Assembly: GCA_022340665.1 (NCBI GenBank)
Contig: JAJDNM010000148.1
Coordinates: 1-64,000, forward strand
Direction: 5' to 3'
DNA: 64,000 nt
Source: Acidobacteriota bacterium
GTDB taxonomy: Bacteria; Acidobacteriota; Thermoanaerobaculia; Thermoanaerobaculales; Sulfomarinibacteraceae
The notes beneath the pieces are model-generated. The model was not told the origin of the DNA. It did no database searches and was given only the letters and a program-made list of their open reading frames with translations. Made by a program: the position numbers and the translations under genes. How positions within the stretch are numbered: position 1 is the stretch's first letter; each line of letters starts with the position of its first letter. This document shows, piece after piece, positions 17,308 through 25,636 of the stretch.

Positions 17308-17976
17308 ATGCGGTCACGAGCGTTGTCTGTCCCGAGCCTTGCCATGCTGTTGGCGTTGACCGGCTGCGCCACCGGCCTCGAGATACATGATCGTCCAATC
17401 TCGTTCTCGGCCGAGCGGACGAGCGGCACGTTGCAGTACATCGCAGATCACTACGGTCAGCATCCCGAGGACATTTCGATCGTTCCCCGCATCATCGTCC
17501 TCCACTGGACAGCGATCGACGATTTCGATAGATGCATCGAGGTCTTCGATCGGGAGAAGCTCGGAGGGTCCCGGCCCGGGCTGGCTGCCGCCGGAGACGT
17601 CAACGTCTCGATCCAGTTCCTGGTCGATCGCGACGGGACGGTCCATCGATTGATGCCCGAGACCTGGATGGCCCGTCACTGCATCGGACTCAACTACTCG
17701 GCGATAGGCGTCGAGAATGTTGGCGGCGCCGGGGGTGTCGACAACCTCACCGATGCGCAGATCGAGGCCAACATCCGGCTCGTGCGATACCTGGTGAAGA
17801 AGTACCCGACCATCCGATACCTGATCGGCCATATGGAGTACCTCGATTTCGATGGCCACCCGTTGTGGCTGGAACAGGACGAGACATATCGGACGGAGAA
17901 GATCGATCCGGGAGACCGGTTCATGACCGCCGTGCGCGAGGCGGTGGCCGACCTCGGGCTCGAGGGCCCCCCGTGA
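17308..17976 (+). CDS. N-acetylmuramoyl-L-alanine amidase lipoprotein (Amidase_2, AmiD-like)
   Basis: Zinc amidase that cuts the lactyl-amide bond between MurNAc and the stem peptide. Signal MRSRALSVPSLAMLLALTGC gives lipid cysteine C20. Zinc ligands expected for the Amidase_2 fold are H66 (VLHWT), H175 (IGHMEY) and D200 (KIDPG). QFLVDRDGTVHRLMPE and GLNYSAIGVENVGG are the usual core strands. Length 222 residues, near the family norm. The G-run at 17297-17302 precedes ATG 17308. The stop is 6 bp before the DUF819 gene, so both are probably co-transcribed. It would supply free stem peptides to the LD-carboxypeptidase and the epimerase. Confidence 0.9.
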   Translation: MRSRALSVPSLAMLLALTGCATGLEIHDRPISFSAERTSGTLQYIADHYGQHPEDISIVPRIIVLHWTAIDDFDRCIEVFDREKLGGSRPGLAAAGDVNVSIQFLVDRDGTVHRLMPETWMARHCIGLNYSAIGVENVGGAGGVDNLTDAQIEANIRLVRYLVKKYPTIRYLIGHMEYLDFDGHPLWLEQDETYRTEKIDPGDRFMTAVREAVADLGLEGPP

Positions 17977-17982
17977 GCCGGA

Positions 17983-19188
17983 ATGATTGGACACAGCGTG
18001 ATCAGTGACCCGACTGCCGTGTTCATGTATCTGGCGGGTCTCCTCGGCGCCATCTTCTGGCTGAGTGGTCTGCCGCAGCTCCAACGCCTCTTCCACGTGA
18101 CACCGGCGATCATCTACGCGTACTTCCTGCCGGCGCTGAGCACCAGTCTCGGGATCACCCCGGACAGTTCGACGGCCTATGACTGGATGCTCCGCTACCT
18201 GCTGCCGGTGAGCCTTCTCCTTCTGATGGTGACGGTGGACGTCCGGGCGATCATTCGTCTGGGCGGCAAGGCGCTGATCATGATGCTGGCGGGATCACTC
18301 GGGATCATCATCGGCGGACCGGTCGCACTGGCCCTACTGGGACATTTCCTGCCGCCGGACACGTGGATGGGTCTGGCGGCATTGTCGGGTTCCTGGATCG
18401 GCGGCGCACCGAATATGGTGGCGATCAAGGAGAGCGTCGGCACCCCCGACTCGCTGATGGGTCCGATCATCGTGGTCGACACCTTCTTCGCCTACGGCTG
18501 GATGGGAGTTCTCCTTTTCCTCGGCGGCTTTCAGGACAGGCTCGACAGGTGGCTCCGCGCGGACACCGAGGATCTCGATGCACTCGACGGCCGCCTGGCG
18601 GTGGAGGACGCCGTTCGGAACCCGGTGGAAATCCGCGGTCTGGCGATGATCCTCGGGCTCGGTTTCGCCGGTGGTGCGGCGTGCATCTGGCTGGGAGACA
18701 GGTTGCCTTTGCTGGGTGATCCGACCATCGTCAGCCACACGACCTGGACGGTAGTTCTGGTGACCTCGCTGGGACTCGCTCTGTCGTTCACCCCGGTTCG
18801 TCGGCTGGAGCGAGTCGGCGCCTCGCGGGCTGGATATATCGCCCTCTACCTGATGCTGACCGCGATCGGCGCCCAGGCCGACCTCAAGGAGGTGATCGAG
18901 GTGCCCCTCTATCTCGTGGTCGGCGTCATCTGGCTCGGGATCCACATCGCGGTACTCTTCGTCGTGGGGCGACTGGTACGAGCGCCGCTCTTTTTCGTCG
19001 CTACCGGCAGCATGGCGAACGTCGGTGGGGTGGTGTCGGCTCCGATCGTTGCCTCGGTCTATCGCCGGTCGCTCGCACCGGTTGGTGTGTTGATGGGCGT
19101 GTCGGGCTATCTGATCGGCATCTACGGCGCCCTGTTGTGCGCGTGGCTCCTGTCGGTGGTCGCCTCCGCGATGGGGTTCATTTCGTGA
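17983..19188 (+). CDS. DUF819 integral membrane protein
   Basis: Polytopic inner-membrane protein of 401 residues with about 10-11 hydrophobic segments and the DUF819 hallmarks SGSWIGGAPNMVAIKESVGTPDS and the C-terminal GSMANVGGVVSAPIVASVY stretch. The two halves resemble each other, as in many secondary transporters. Family function is not established. It is directly downstream of the amidase lipoprotein and upstream of the racemase-like lipoprotein, so I consider a muropeptide or dipeptide carrier possible; there is no direct evidence. Confidence 0.85.
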   Translation: MIGHSVISDPTAVFMYLAGLLGAIFWLSGLPQLQRLFHVTPAIIYAYFLPALSTSLGITPDSSTAYDWMLRYLLPVSLLLLMVTVDVRAIIRLGGKALIMMLAGSLGIIIGGPVALALLGHFLPPDTWMGLAALSGSWIGGAPNMVAIKESVGTPDSLMGPIIVVDTFFAYGWMGVLLFLGGFQDRLDRWLRADTEDLDALDGRLAVEDAVRNPVEIRGLAMILGLGFAGGAACIWLGDRLPLLGDPTIVSHTTWTVVLVTSLGLALSFTPVRRLERVGASRAGYIALYLMLTAIGAQADLKEVIEVPLYLVVGVIWLGIHIAVLFVVGRLVRAPLFFVATGSMANVGGVVSAPIVASVYRRSLAPVGVLMGVSGYLIGIYGALLCAWLLSVVASAMGFIS

Positions 19189-19304
19189 GACAGTTTTGAG
19201 TTATGAATTTTGAGTTTCTGTTCCAAAAAGAATAGAAACGGGTGGCGGGCTCGAAATCCTACAATGCATCCGGCGAGAATGGCGCAGAAGAGGAGCTGAA
19301 CCAC
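19189..19304. repeat. Spacer with short heptamer remnant
   Basis: At 19193-19220 the complement of the AAAACTC/AATTCAA words appears once or twice (GTTTTGAGTTATGAATTTTGAG). Otherwise it holds only the ribosome site AGGAG (19290-19294) of the next gene. Confidence 0.6.
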
Positions 19305-20849
19305 ATGAGAAACATGCGCACAGCAATCCCACTCGTGTTGTTGGGCGTCATCGCCGCCCTCGGACCCGGCTGCACCAGCGTCGTTGAGGAGACGCAGCCG
19401 CGCTCGATCGTGGATCTGGTCGCCGACGGCGACTCGGCCCTGTTTTCGGTTCCCATCGAGAGGTATCAGACGCTCGACGATGACCTGCCGATCGGGGTCT
19501 TCGATTCGGGGATCGGCGGGCTCACCGTCCTCAACGAGATCGTCACGATTGACCGGTTCGACAACCGGACCCATGAGCCGGGGGCGGATGGGCGACCTGA
19601 CTTCGAGGACGAGTCCTTCGTCTACCTCGGTGACCAGGCGAATATGCCCTACGGGAACTACCCGTCGGAGGACAAGGTTGATTTTCTCGAGGAGCTGATC
19701 GTCAAGGATACCGTGTTCCTGCTCGGGAACCGATATTGGCTGTCGAGAACAGCTGAGGCTCCCCGCCGGGACAAACCACCGGTCAAGGCAATCGTGGTTG
19801 CGTGCAACACGGCGACTGCCTACGGCCTCGACGACATTCACCGCGCCCTCGAAAGGTGGGGTGTTCCGGTCTTCACCGTCGGAGTGGTGGCAGCGGGTGC
19901 GGACGGCGCCATCGAATCGCTGCTCGAGACGGGACCGAATGGTGCGGTGGCCGTGATGGCGACCGTCGGCACGTGCGCCAGTGGCGGCTACCCGCGCGAA
20001 ATCGCGCGCGCGTCGCGCGAGGGAGGGATCGATCCACCGGAGGTCATTCAACAGGGGAGCCTCGGGCTCGCGGGCGCGATCGAGGGAAGTCCGGAGTTCG
20101 TCGCGGCGGAAGACGCCGCGGCAACCGCAACTTATCGAGGGCCGGCAGTCGGCAACTCCACGGCACCGATCGAGCCGGAGTTGATCGGGGCATATGGCTT
20201 CGAGCCTGAGGGCATTTTAGGGGATCTCGAGCAACCCGAAACCTGGCGGCTGAACTCGATCGAAAACTACATACGCTACGATACCGCGACCCTGGTCGAG
20301 AACCATCGGAAGGCCGGATCGACCGATCCGATCAGCACGGTGATACTGGGTTGTACCCACTTCCCGTTCCACCAGGCGGACATCGAGAGGTCGTTCCACA
20401 GGCTACGGGAGTTCCGGACCGTGTCGGGCGAGGCGCCGTACGAACATCTCATCGCCGAGGACATCATCTTCGTGGATCCCGCCCGATTGACAGCCGTTCA
20501 GCTCTACGAAGCTTTGACAGAAAGAGAGCTCTTCGACGATGACAACCCCGGGGGCGCGACCGCCGACGAGTTCTTCATCTCGGTGCCGAATGCCGATTGC
20601 CCGGGAGTCGTGCTGCGGCCCGACGGGCTCTCATTCACCTACGCCTACAAGTACGGGCGAACGCCGGGAGAGCTGGACCTGGAGTACGTGAAGAGGGTGC
20701 CGATGAGCCGCACGAATCTGGGTGACGCAGCTGTCGCGACCATCCGCAGGACCATGCCCGGCGTGTGGACGCGTCTCGTCGCTTTTAGCGCTTACAACCC
20801 GCGGTGCACGGACCTGCCGGATGAAGCGAGGATTCGTGAGACAGATTGA
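19305..20849 (+). CDS. Lipoprotein glutamate racemase homologue (Asp/Glu racemase fold)
   Basis: A 514-residue predicted lipoprotein (lipid cysteine C23 in LGPGC) with every MurI hallmark: VFDSGIGGLTVL at 65-76, YLGDQANMPYG at 107-117, first catalytic cysteine C167 in VVACNTAT and second C350 in VILGCTHFPFH. MurI is normally about 265 residues and cytoplasmic. Here about 60 N-terminal residues, an insertion between roughly 250 and 320, and a C-terminal extension are added, and the protein is exported. AGGAG 10 bp upstream supports ATG 19305. The reaction predicted is L-Glu to D-Glu or the reverse; in the periplasm, breakdown of wall D-Glu is more plausible than supply for synthesis. No such exported racemase is known to me. 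Confidence 0.85.
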   Translation: MRNMRTAIPLVLLGVIAALGPGCTSVVEETQPRSIVDLVADGDSALFSVPIERYQTLDDDLPIGVFDSGIGGLTVLNEIVTIDRFDNRTHEPGADGRPDFEDESFVYLGDQANMPYGNYPSEDKVDFLEELIVKDTVFLLGNRYWLSRTAEAPRRDKPPVKAIVVACNTATAYGLDDIHRALERWGVPVFTVGVVAAGADGAIESLLETGPNGAVAVMATVGTCASGGYPREIARASREGGIDPPEVIQQGSLGLAGAIEGSPEFVAAEDAAATATYRGPAVGNSTAPIEPELIGAYGFEPEGILGDLEQPETWRLNSIENYIRYDTATLVENHRKAGSTDPISTVILGCTHFPFHQADIERSFHRLREFRTVSGEAPYEHLIAEDIIFVDPARLTAVQLYEALTERELFDDDNPGGATADEFFISVPNADCPGVVLRPDGLSFTYAYKYGRTPGELDLEYVKRVPMSRTNLGDAAVATIRRTMPGVWTRLVAFSAYNPRCTDLPDEARIRETD

Positions 20850-21013
20850 CGGCAGTTTGTGCGACGGTGTCTGCAACGCCTTGAACGTGAAGGAGCAAGA
20901 ATTGAAAGTTTTCCTCCGCCGCCAAAGAAATACGGAACAGGGCGGGCGGGAACTCCAAACTCTCAACTCAAAACTCAAAACTCAAAACTCAAAACTCAAA
21001 ACTGGTCCGGATG
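20850..21013. repeat. Convergent spacer with AAAACTC tandem repeat
   Basis: At 20951-21003 AAAACTC is repeated about six times with little change, the cleanest array of this word in the window. It ends 10 bp before the stop codon of the minus-strand lipoprotein. No gene is seen. Confidence 0.8.
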
Positions 21014-21604
21014 CTATTCAGGCACTTCGATCTCGAACGGGATGTCCGCCCTGCTCTCTTCGAGCTCGACAATGAGCCTCCATCGTCCGGGCTGCACGCC
21101 TCCAGGGACCTTGAAGACCAGTGGCCCCGAGCACACCTGGAATGTATTGACCCTGATTTCGTCGACCGCAAAGCTCCCGAAAGGATCGACGAGGAACCAC
21201 CTGTCGCACGGCATCTGGCTGGTCTCGTAGCGCCCCAGGATGGGGAGGATGGCCATGCCGCGCTCGAGCCGGACACGAAGCTGTCCGTAGTTCTCCCGAA
21301 ACTCTTTCTGGCTGACGAGAGCGAGGCGACGCCCATCAGGCGTGATCATGGAGATGTCGGAACGGTTGACCAGAAAACTCTCACCGCGAGGCGCGGTCGC
21401 GAACTCGACGGCGATCACCAACCACTCTTCGCCCAGGCTCCGACCCGCCTGACTGAAGCCGACCGCAGCCTCCAGCTCGGGTCCGCGGTGAACGACCGAG
21501 TATCTGCCGAACGCCTCGGTACCGAACTCTCCGGCGCCGGGTCCTGGTGCGGTCGCGCATCCGGAGACGAGCAACAGGATCGAAAGGATGTATCGCAGTT
21601 GCAT
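21014..21604 (-). CDS. Small lipoprotein of unknown function
   Basis: Predicted lipoprotein of 196 residues: MQLRYILSILLLVSGC gives lipid cysteine C16. The rest is beta-strand rich, with no membrane segment and no catalytic motif I recognise. The C-terminal part (CSGPLVFKVPGGVQPGRWRLIVELEESRADIPFEIEVPE) reads like an immunoglobulin-type or DUF4352-like beta sandwich, which is a guess from strand pattern only. Start is ATG 21604. It converges with the racemase-like gene. Function not assigned. Confidence 0.7.
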   Translation of the reverse strand: MQLRYILSILLLVSGCATAPGPGAGEFGTEAFGRYSVVHRGPELEAAVGFSQAGRSLGEEWLVIAVEFATAPRGESFLVNRSDISMITPDGRRLALVSQKEFRENYGQLRVRLERGMAILPILGRYETSQMPCDRWFLVDPFGSFAVDEIRVNTFQVCSGPLVFKVPGGVQPGRWRLIVELEESRADIPFEIEVPE

Positions 21605-21899
21605 TGTTGCCGACACCTTTCAGATCGAAAGCATCCCACGACTGGCGCCTCGTGTCATCTGGACCGGGCCGTTTTTTTCTTTGCACTGCACCCCCATCCT
21701 CGAAAAGTTGTGCAAAATTCTCGCCGATCTCGGTTCGAACAGGAGATCAGCCCACAGGAAGAATGGTAGGGCCAGGTATGATCTGAAGCCGCGACGGATG
21801 TCTTTCTGAAGGACCGTCGGGAGTTGCACCCAACGCTTCGTCCCGAAGTCGGGCCTCGAAGTTTTTCGGTGACGGATTTTGCACTCGAGGAGGTAGGCG
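21605..21899. other. Spacer between divergent genes
   Basis: A 295-bp spacer holding presumably both promoters. GTGCAAAAT (21710-21718) recurs in inverted form, ATTTTGCAC (21876-21884), 150 bp apart. A strong ribosome site GAGGAGGT (21887-21894) belongs to the aminotransferase. No small gene is supported. Confidence 0.5.
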
Positions 21900-23084
21900 A
21901 TGGCGAAACCCGACCAGATTTTCGATCTGCCGCGGCGGGTGCTTCTGGGACCCGGTCCGAGCGATGTTCCCGACCGCGTTCTGGCGGCGATGGCGGTGCC
22001 AACCATCGGTCACCTCGATCCGAAGTACCTCCGCATCATGGATGAGACGAGGCGAATGCTGCAGGGCGTGTTCCGGACGGCGAACGAAATGACGGTAGCG
22101 ATGCCGGGTACAGGCAGCGCGGGAATGGAAACCTGCGTCGCCAATCTGATCGAGCCCGGCGACGAAATGATCGTGTGTGTCGCCGGCGTCTTCGGCGGGC
22201 GAATGGTCGATGTTGCCGAGCGTTACGGGGCGGATGTACACCGCATCGAGGTGCCGTGGGGCGAGGTTTTCGAGCCCGACACGATCGAGGCTGCGTTGAA
22301 GAGCTTCCCTCGCACCAAGGTGGTTGGCATCGTGCATGCCGAAACCTCGACCGGCGCGCACCAGCCCCTCGACGAGATCTCACGCCTTGTCCACGACGCC
22401 GGCGCGTGCTTTCTCGTCGATGCCGTGACCTCGCTTGGTGGTGTCGAGCTCGACGTCGACGGGTGGCAGATCGATGCCTGTTATAGCGGTACTCAGAAAT
22501 GCCTGTCGTGCCCGCCGGGGCTTGCCCCGGTCACGTTTTCTCCTGCCGCAGTGGAAATAATTAGGAAGCGCTCGACGAAGGTCACGAGCTGGTATCTCGA
22601 CCTTTCGATGATCGAGCGCTACTGGGGGCAGGAGCGGATCTACCACCACACCGCGCCGATCAACATGTCCTATGCGCTATACGAGGCCCTGCGCATCGTC
22701 GAGGAGGAAGGCCTCGAGGCGCGGATCGAACGCCACCTTCGAAACCACCGGGCGCTTCGGGCCGGTCTCGAGGCGATGGGCCTCTCCTACATTCCGCCAC
22801 GTCGTTCGCTCGCGGTTCTCAACGCGGTCCACGCGTTGCCTAGTGTCGACGATGCCGTCGTCAGACGTCGCCTGCTCGAAGAATTCGGGATCGAGATCGG
22901 TGCCGGGCTCGGTCCATTCAAGGGGAAGGCGTGGCGCATCGGCCTGATGGGCGCATCGAGTACCCGGCGCAACGTAGTACTTGTGTTGACCGCCCTGGAG
23001 GCGATTCTGGGGGACCTCGGTGTCGGCGTGGATCGGGGCATGGCAGTCGCAGAGGCAATGAAAACATACACTTCGTCGGAATGA
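21900..23084 (+). CDS. Class V PLP aminotransferase (alanine/serine-glyoxylate type)
   Basis: Cytoplasmic fold-type I aminotransferase, 394 residues. The N-terminal [10 protein letters not shown] and the PLP-lysine motif [15 protein letters not shown] (K at about 199) are those of alanine-glyoxylate and serine-glyoxylate/pyruvate aminotransferases. Length is normal. GAGGAGGT five bases before ATG supports the start. It stands first in the plus-strand group that continues with a GHMP kinase and nucleotidyltransferase, 119 bp away. Why a glyoxylate-type aminotransferase is here is unclear; phosphonate or glyoxylate metabolism are possible and nothing local decides it. Confidence 0.88.
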   Translation: MAKPDQIFDLPRRVLLGPGPSDVPDRVLAAMAVPTIGHLDPKYLRIMDETRRMLQGVFRTANEMTVAMPGTGSAGMETCVANLIEPGDEMIVCVAGVFGGRMVDVAERYGADVHRIEVPWGEVFEPDTIEAALKSFPRTKVVGIVHAETSTGAHQPLDEISRLVHDAGACFLVDAVTSLGGVELDVDGWQIDACYSGTQKCLSCPPGLAPVTFSPAAVEIIRKRSTKVTSWYLDLSMIERYWGQERIYHHTAPINMSYALYEALRIVEEEGLEARIERHLRNHRALRAGLEAMGLSYIPPRRSLAVLNAVHALPSVDDAVVRRRLLEEFGIEIGAGLGPFKGKAWRIGLMGASSTRRNVVLVLTALEAILGDLGVGVDRGMAVAEAMKTYTSSE

Positions 23085-23203
23085 ACTCTCACCGGTAGCA
23101 CTCTGCAGCCGATAGGCGTGTACGAGTTCTTGCCCGGGATTTCGGGTGGGACTATTCTCGGTCCACGTATGGGGTACATGACGACGGAGATATTGAAGGC
23201 AAC

Positions 23204-24424
23204 ATGACGATTCTCCGATCCGCCGGACGTGAACTCTCGGAAGTCGTTGAACTGCTTGGCCAGGTTGCAGATCTCGAAAGCGGGAACGGGTTTGTCGCAA
23301 AGGTGCCGCTGCGAATCTGTCCGATCGGTGCTCACGTCGATCACCAGGGTGGGATCGTCACCGGCATGACGATCGACCGTTACGTGTGGCTGGCCGCCGT
23401 GCCTGATCCGGAGCCCGTGTTCACGGTTGAAAGTCTCGACTTCACAGGCAGGGAGACGGTCGCACTCACCGACGAAATCAAACCGAAGGTCGGGGATTGG
23501 GGTGACTATGTACGTGCGGCGGTAGCTGCCCTCAGGCAGGACCGGCCTCTCGATTGTGGGCTCAAGGCTGTCGTTGGCGGCGATCTTCCTGGCAGCGGAC
23601 TGAGCTCGTCGGCCGCGGTGCTCATCGCATATCTGCTCGCCCTGACCAGGGTGAACGGGATCGATCTCGGCCGGGAAGACATCGCAGCGCTCGTTCAGCG
23701 TGCGGAGAACGAGTACGTAGGCGTCGAAAGCGGTCAACTTGACCAATCCATCATCCTCCACGGGCAACGCGGAAATCTCACCCGGATCGCCTGCACCGAA
23801 AGGACCATCGATCAGGTGCCGTTTCCGGAAGGAGGCAGGGAATTTGACGTACTGGTTGCGTTCTCGGGAGTGTCGAGGGAACTTGCCGGATCTGGCTTCA
23901 ATACGCGAGTGGAGGAGTGCAGGAATGCGGCGAGGATATTGCTTGAACTCAGTGGACGACAGATCACGGATGTTCCGCTCCTGTCTGATGTTCCGCCCGA
24001 CGTTTTCGAGCGTTTCGCCTGCCAAATTCCGACGATCCCGCGGCGTCGCGCGGCGCATTTCTTTGGTGAGCAGCGTCGCGTCCTCAACGGCGTCGAGGCG
24101 TGGCGGCAAGGCGACATCGAGCGCTTTGGGGGGTTGATGACAGCCTCCGGCGCGAGTTCGATTCAGAATTACGAGAGCGGAACCGCCGAGCTCGTCACGC
24201 TGTACGAACTGCTCCGCGGCACTCCCTGCGTGATCGGCACGCGGTTCTCAGGCGGAGGGTTCGGCGGTAGTTGCATCGCCCTCATCGAGCGTGGTGAGGG
24301 AGAATGCGTCAGCGAAACTGTCCGGCAGGGATATGAATTGGCCCATCCGGCGGCCGCGGCGGCAGCTTCGTTCGACGTCTGCAACTCCGCGGGTGCGGCG
24401 CGGGTTGAACGATTGAGGGTCTGA
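23204..24424 (+). CDS. GHMP sugar kinase, galacturonokinase-like
   Basis: Cytoplasmic sugar-1-kinase of the GHMP family, 406 residues. The N-terminal substrate box reads RICPIGAHVDHQGG (37-50), as in plant galacturonokinase, where galactokinases have a GEHxDYxxG box. The ATP loop LPGSGLSSSAAV is at 128-139 and the third motif GTRFSGGGFGGSCIAL near 345. The stop codon overlaps the start of a sugar nucleotidyltransferase (TGATG at 24422-24426), so kinase and pyrophosphorylase are coupled. Predicted product is a uronic acid 1-phosphate, perhaps GalA-1-P, for conversion to an NDP-uronate. Galactokinase activity cannot be excluded. Confidence 0.82.
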   Translation: MTILRSAGRELSEVVELLGQVADLESGNGFVAKVPLRICPIGAHVDHQGGIVTGMTIDRYVWLAAVPDPEPVFTVESLDFTGRETVALTDEIKPKVGDWGDYVRAAVAALRQDRPLDCGLKAVVGGDLPGSGLSSSAAVLIAYLLALTRVNGIDLGREDIAALVQRAENEYVGVESGQLDQSIILHGQRGNLTRIACTERTIDQVPFPEGGREFDVLVAFSGVSRELAGSGFNTRVEECRNAARILLELSGRQITDVPLLSDVPPDVFERFACQIPTIPRRRAAHFFGEQRRVLNGVEAWRQGDIERFGGLMTASGASSIQNYESGTAELVTLYELLRGTPCVIGTRFSGGGFGGSCIALIERGEGECVSETVRQGYELAHPAAAAAASFDVCNSAGAARVERLRV

Positions 24425-25374
24425 TGCAGGCCGTTGTGCTCGCCGCGGGTCACGGAACCAGACTGCACCCGGTAACGCTGGGGCGGAGCAAGGCGATGTG
24501 CCCTGTTGTAGGCCGGCCGTTGGTCGCCTGGGCGATTGAACCATTGGTGGAGAACGGGATCCGCGACTTCGTGTTCGTCATCTCTCCAGATGATCGCGAA
24601 ATCGCGCCCTACTTCCAAGGAGATCACGGGTCGAAGGTTAACGCGCGATTCGTCGTTCAGGAGCGCAGACTCGGCACCGCTCATGCCCTTGGCACTGCGG
24701 CGGCGCTCATCGATGGCCGGTTCGCCGTGTGGGCGTGCGACAGCCTGGTCGACACAGACCACGTTGCCGATCTTCTCGACGCGGCGCGGGAGGGGGACAT
24801 CGTCCTCAGCCTCCTCGATGTCGTGCCCGAGTTCATCCCGCGAAGCGCTGCCGTGGAGCTCGACGGGAACATCGTTCGCAGCATCGTCGAAAAGCCGCGG
24901 CTGGAGGAAGCGCCGTCGCACACCGTCAGCCTGCCGCACTACATATGTCGGCGCGCAGTGCTGGATCTTTTGCCCGACGTTCAGGTGTCCTCCCGCGGGG
25001 AGTTCGAGTTTCCCGACGCCATCCAGAAGATGATCGATCGCGGCTCCCGAGTTGTCGGGGTCAAGGCCTCGGCACGGGTTCAGGTGAGTTCCCCGAGGGA
25101 CCTTCTGTCGTTGAACCGGTCATTTCTCAGGAATCGTAGAGAACAGTTGACCGGCGACAGCACGGGCCTCGGACGCGGTTTCACCGCGATCCCTCCGGTC
25201 CACATCGACGACGGTGCCGAGGTATCCCCGGGCTGCGAGATCGGTCCGGAGGTCTACCTCGAAGCGGGCTGCCGCATCGGCGCCGGAGCTGTGATTCGGG
25301 GATCGATCATTCTCAGAGACGGACGTGTCTCCGAGGGTGAGCTGATCGAAAACGCCGTCGTGACCCGAGATTGA
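24424..25374 (+). CDS. Sugar-1-phosphate nucleotidylyltransferase with short left-handed beta-helix
   Basis: NDP-sugar pyrophosphorylase of 316 residues. The Rossmann-like catalytic domain starts with VVLAAGHGTRLHPVTLGRSKAMCPVVGRPL, the nucleotide and metal binding motif, with D at WACDSLVDTD. The last about 60 residues show hexapeptide repeats (AEVSPGCEIGPEVYLEAGCRIGAGAVI). Translation is coupled to the upstream kinase by a one-base overlap. Together the pair would charge a salvaged sugar as UDP- or dTDP-sugar. The nucleotide and sugar cannot be read from sequence. Confidence 0.87.
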   Translation: MQAVVLAAGHGTRLHPVTLGRSKAMCPVVGRPLVAWAIEPLVENGIRDFVFVISPDDREIAPYFQGDHGSKVNARFVVQERRLGTAHALGTAAALIDGRFAVWACDSLVDTDHVADLLDAAREGDIVLSLLDVVPEFIPRSAAVELDGNIVRSIVEKPRLEEAPSHTVSLPHYICRRAVLDLLPDVQVSSRGEFEFPDAIQKMIDRGSRVVGVKASARVQVSSPRDLLSLNRSFLRNRREQLTGDSTGLGRGFTAIPPVHIDDGAEVSPGCEIGPEVYLEAGCRIGAGAVIRGSIILRDGRVSEGELIENAVVTRD

Positions 25375-25416
25375 CGACCAAAAAGGGTTGTCTGTCGTTT
25401 TCTGCGCATCCAATAT

Positions 25417-25427
25417 TGGACAGACCA
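25417..25427. promoter_or_regulatory. Distal GntR-type operator candidate
   Basis: TGGACAGACCA differs from the promoter-proximal site TGGTCAGACCA by one base. It lies about 190 bp upstream of that site, near the end of the nucleotidyltransferase gene, so a repression loop or control of an upstream unit is possible. Match to the FadR-subfamily consensus TNGTNNNACNA is broken at one position. Confidence 0.5.
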
Positions 25428-25571
25428 TTTTCCCTTTTCATCTATCTGCTTGTTTTGTGAAGAAAGAACAGCATCGCCTTACAAGGCCTGAATTTCTTAA
25501 CCATGGTTATCAATTGAAGTTATTGTTTCAAATATATTTACGATATTTTCTTTATGCCAGGGTACAGATGT

Positions 25572-25600
25572 TTGCCTGCCTGTCTCGAGGATGGTAGACT
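25572..25600 (+). promoter_or_regulatory. Sigma70-like promoter of the gntR-uxaE operon
   Basis: TTGCCT (25572-25577) and TAGACT (25595-25600) are separated by 17 bp. The operator palindrome begins 9 bp after the -10 box, so a bound repressor would cover the start of transcription. Confidence 0.5.
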
Positions 25601-25608
25601 TTGTCATA

Positions 25609-25619
25609 TGGTCAGACCA
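25609..25619. promoter_or_regulatory. GntR-type operator, perfect palindrome TGGTCAGACCA
   Basis: An 11-bp perfect palindrome that satisfies the FadR-subfamily GntR consensus TNGTNNNACNA. It lies just after the predicted -10 box and 18 bp before the gntR start codon, which suggests autoregulation of the operon by the encoded GntR protein. Confidence 0.7.
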
Positions 25620-25636
25620 ATTGGAGCGAAATCGGA

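Larger units (their letters stand above)
25375..25636. other. AT-rich regulatory region upstream of the gntR operon
   Basis: About 260 bp, far richer in A+T than its surroundings. It holds two related operator-like palindromes (25417-25427 and 25609-25619), a promoter (25572-25600) and a perfect 12-bp palindrome TAACCATGGTTA at 25498-25509 which may bind another protein. No small gene is supported. The base composition suggests a long regulatory control region, possibly with UP-like A/T tracts at 25515-25555. Confidence 0.7.
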
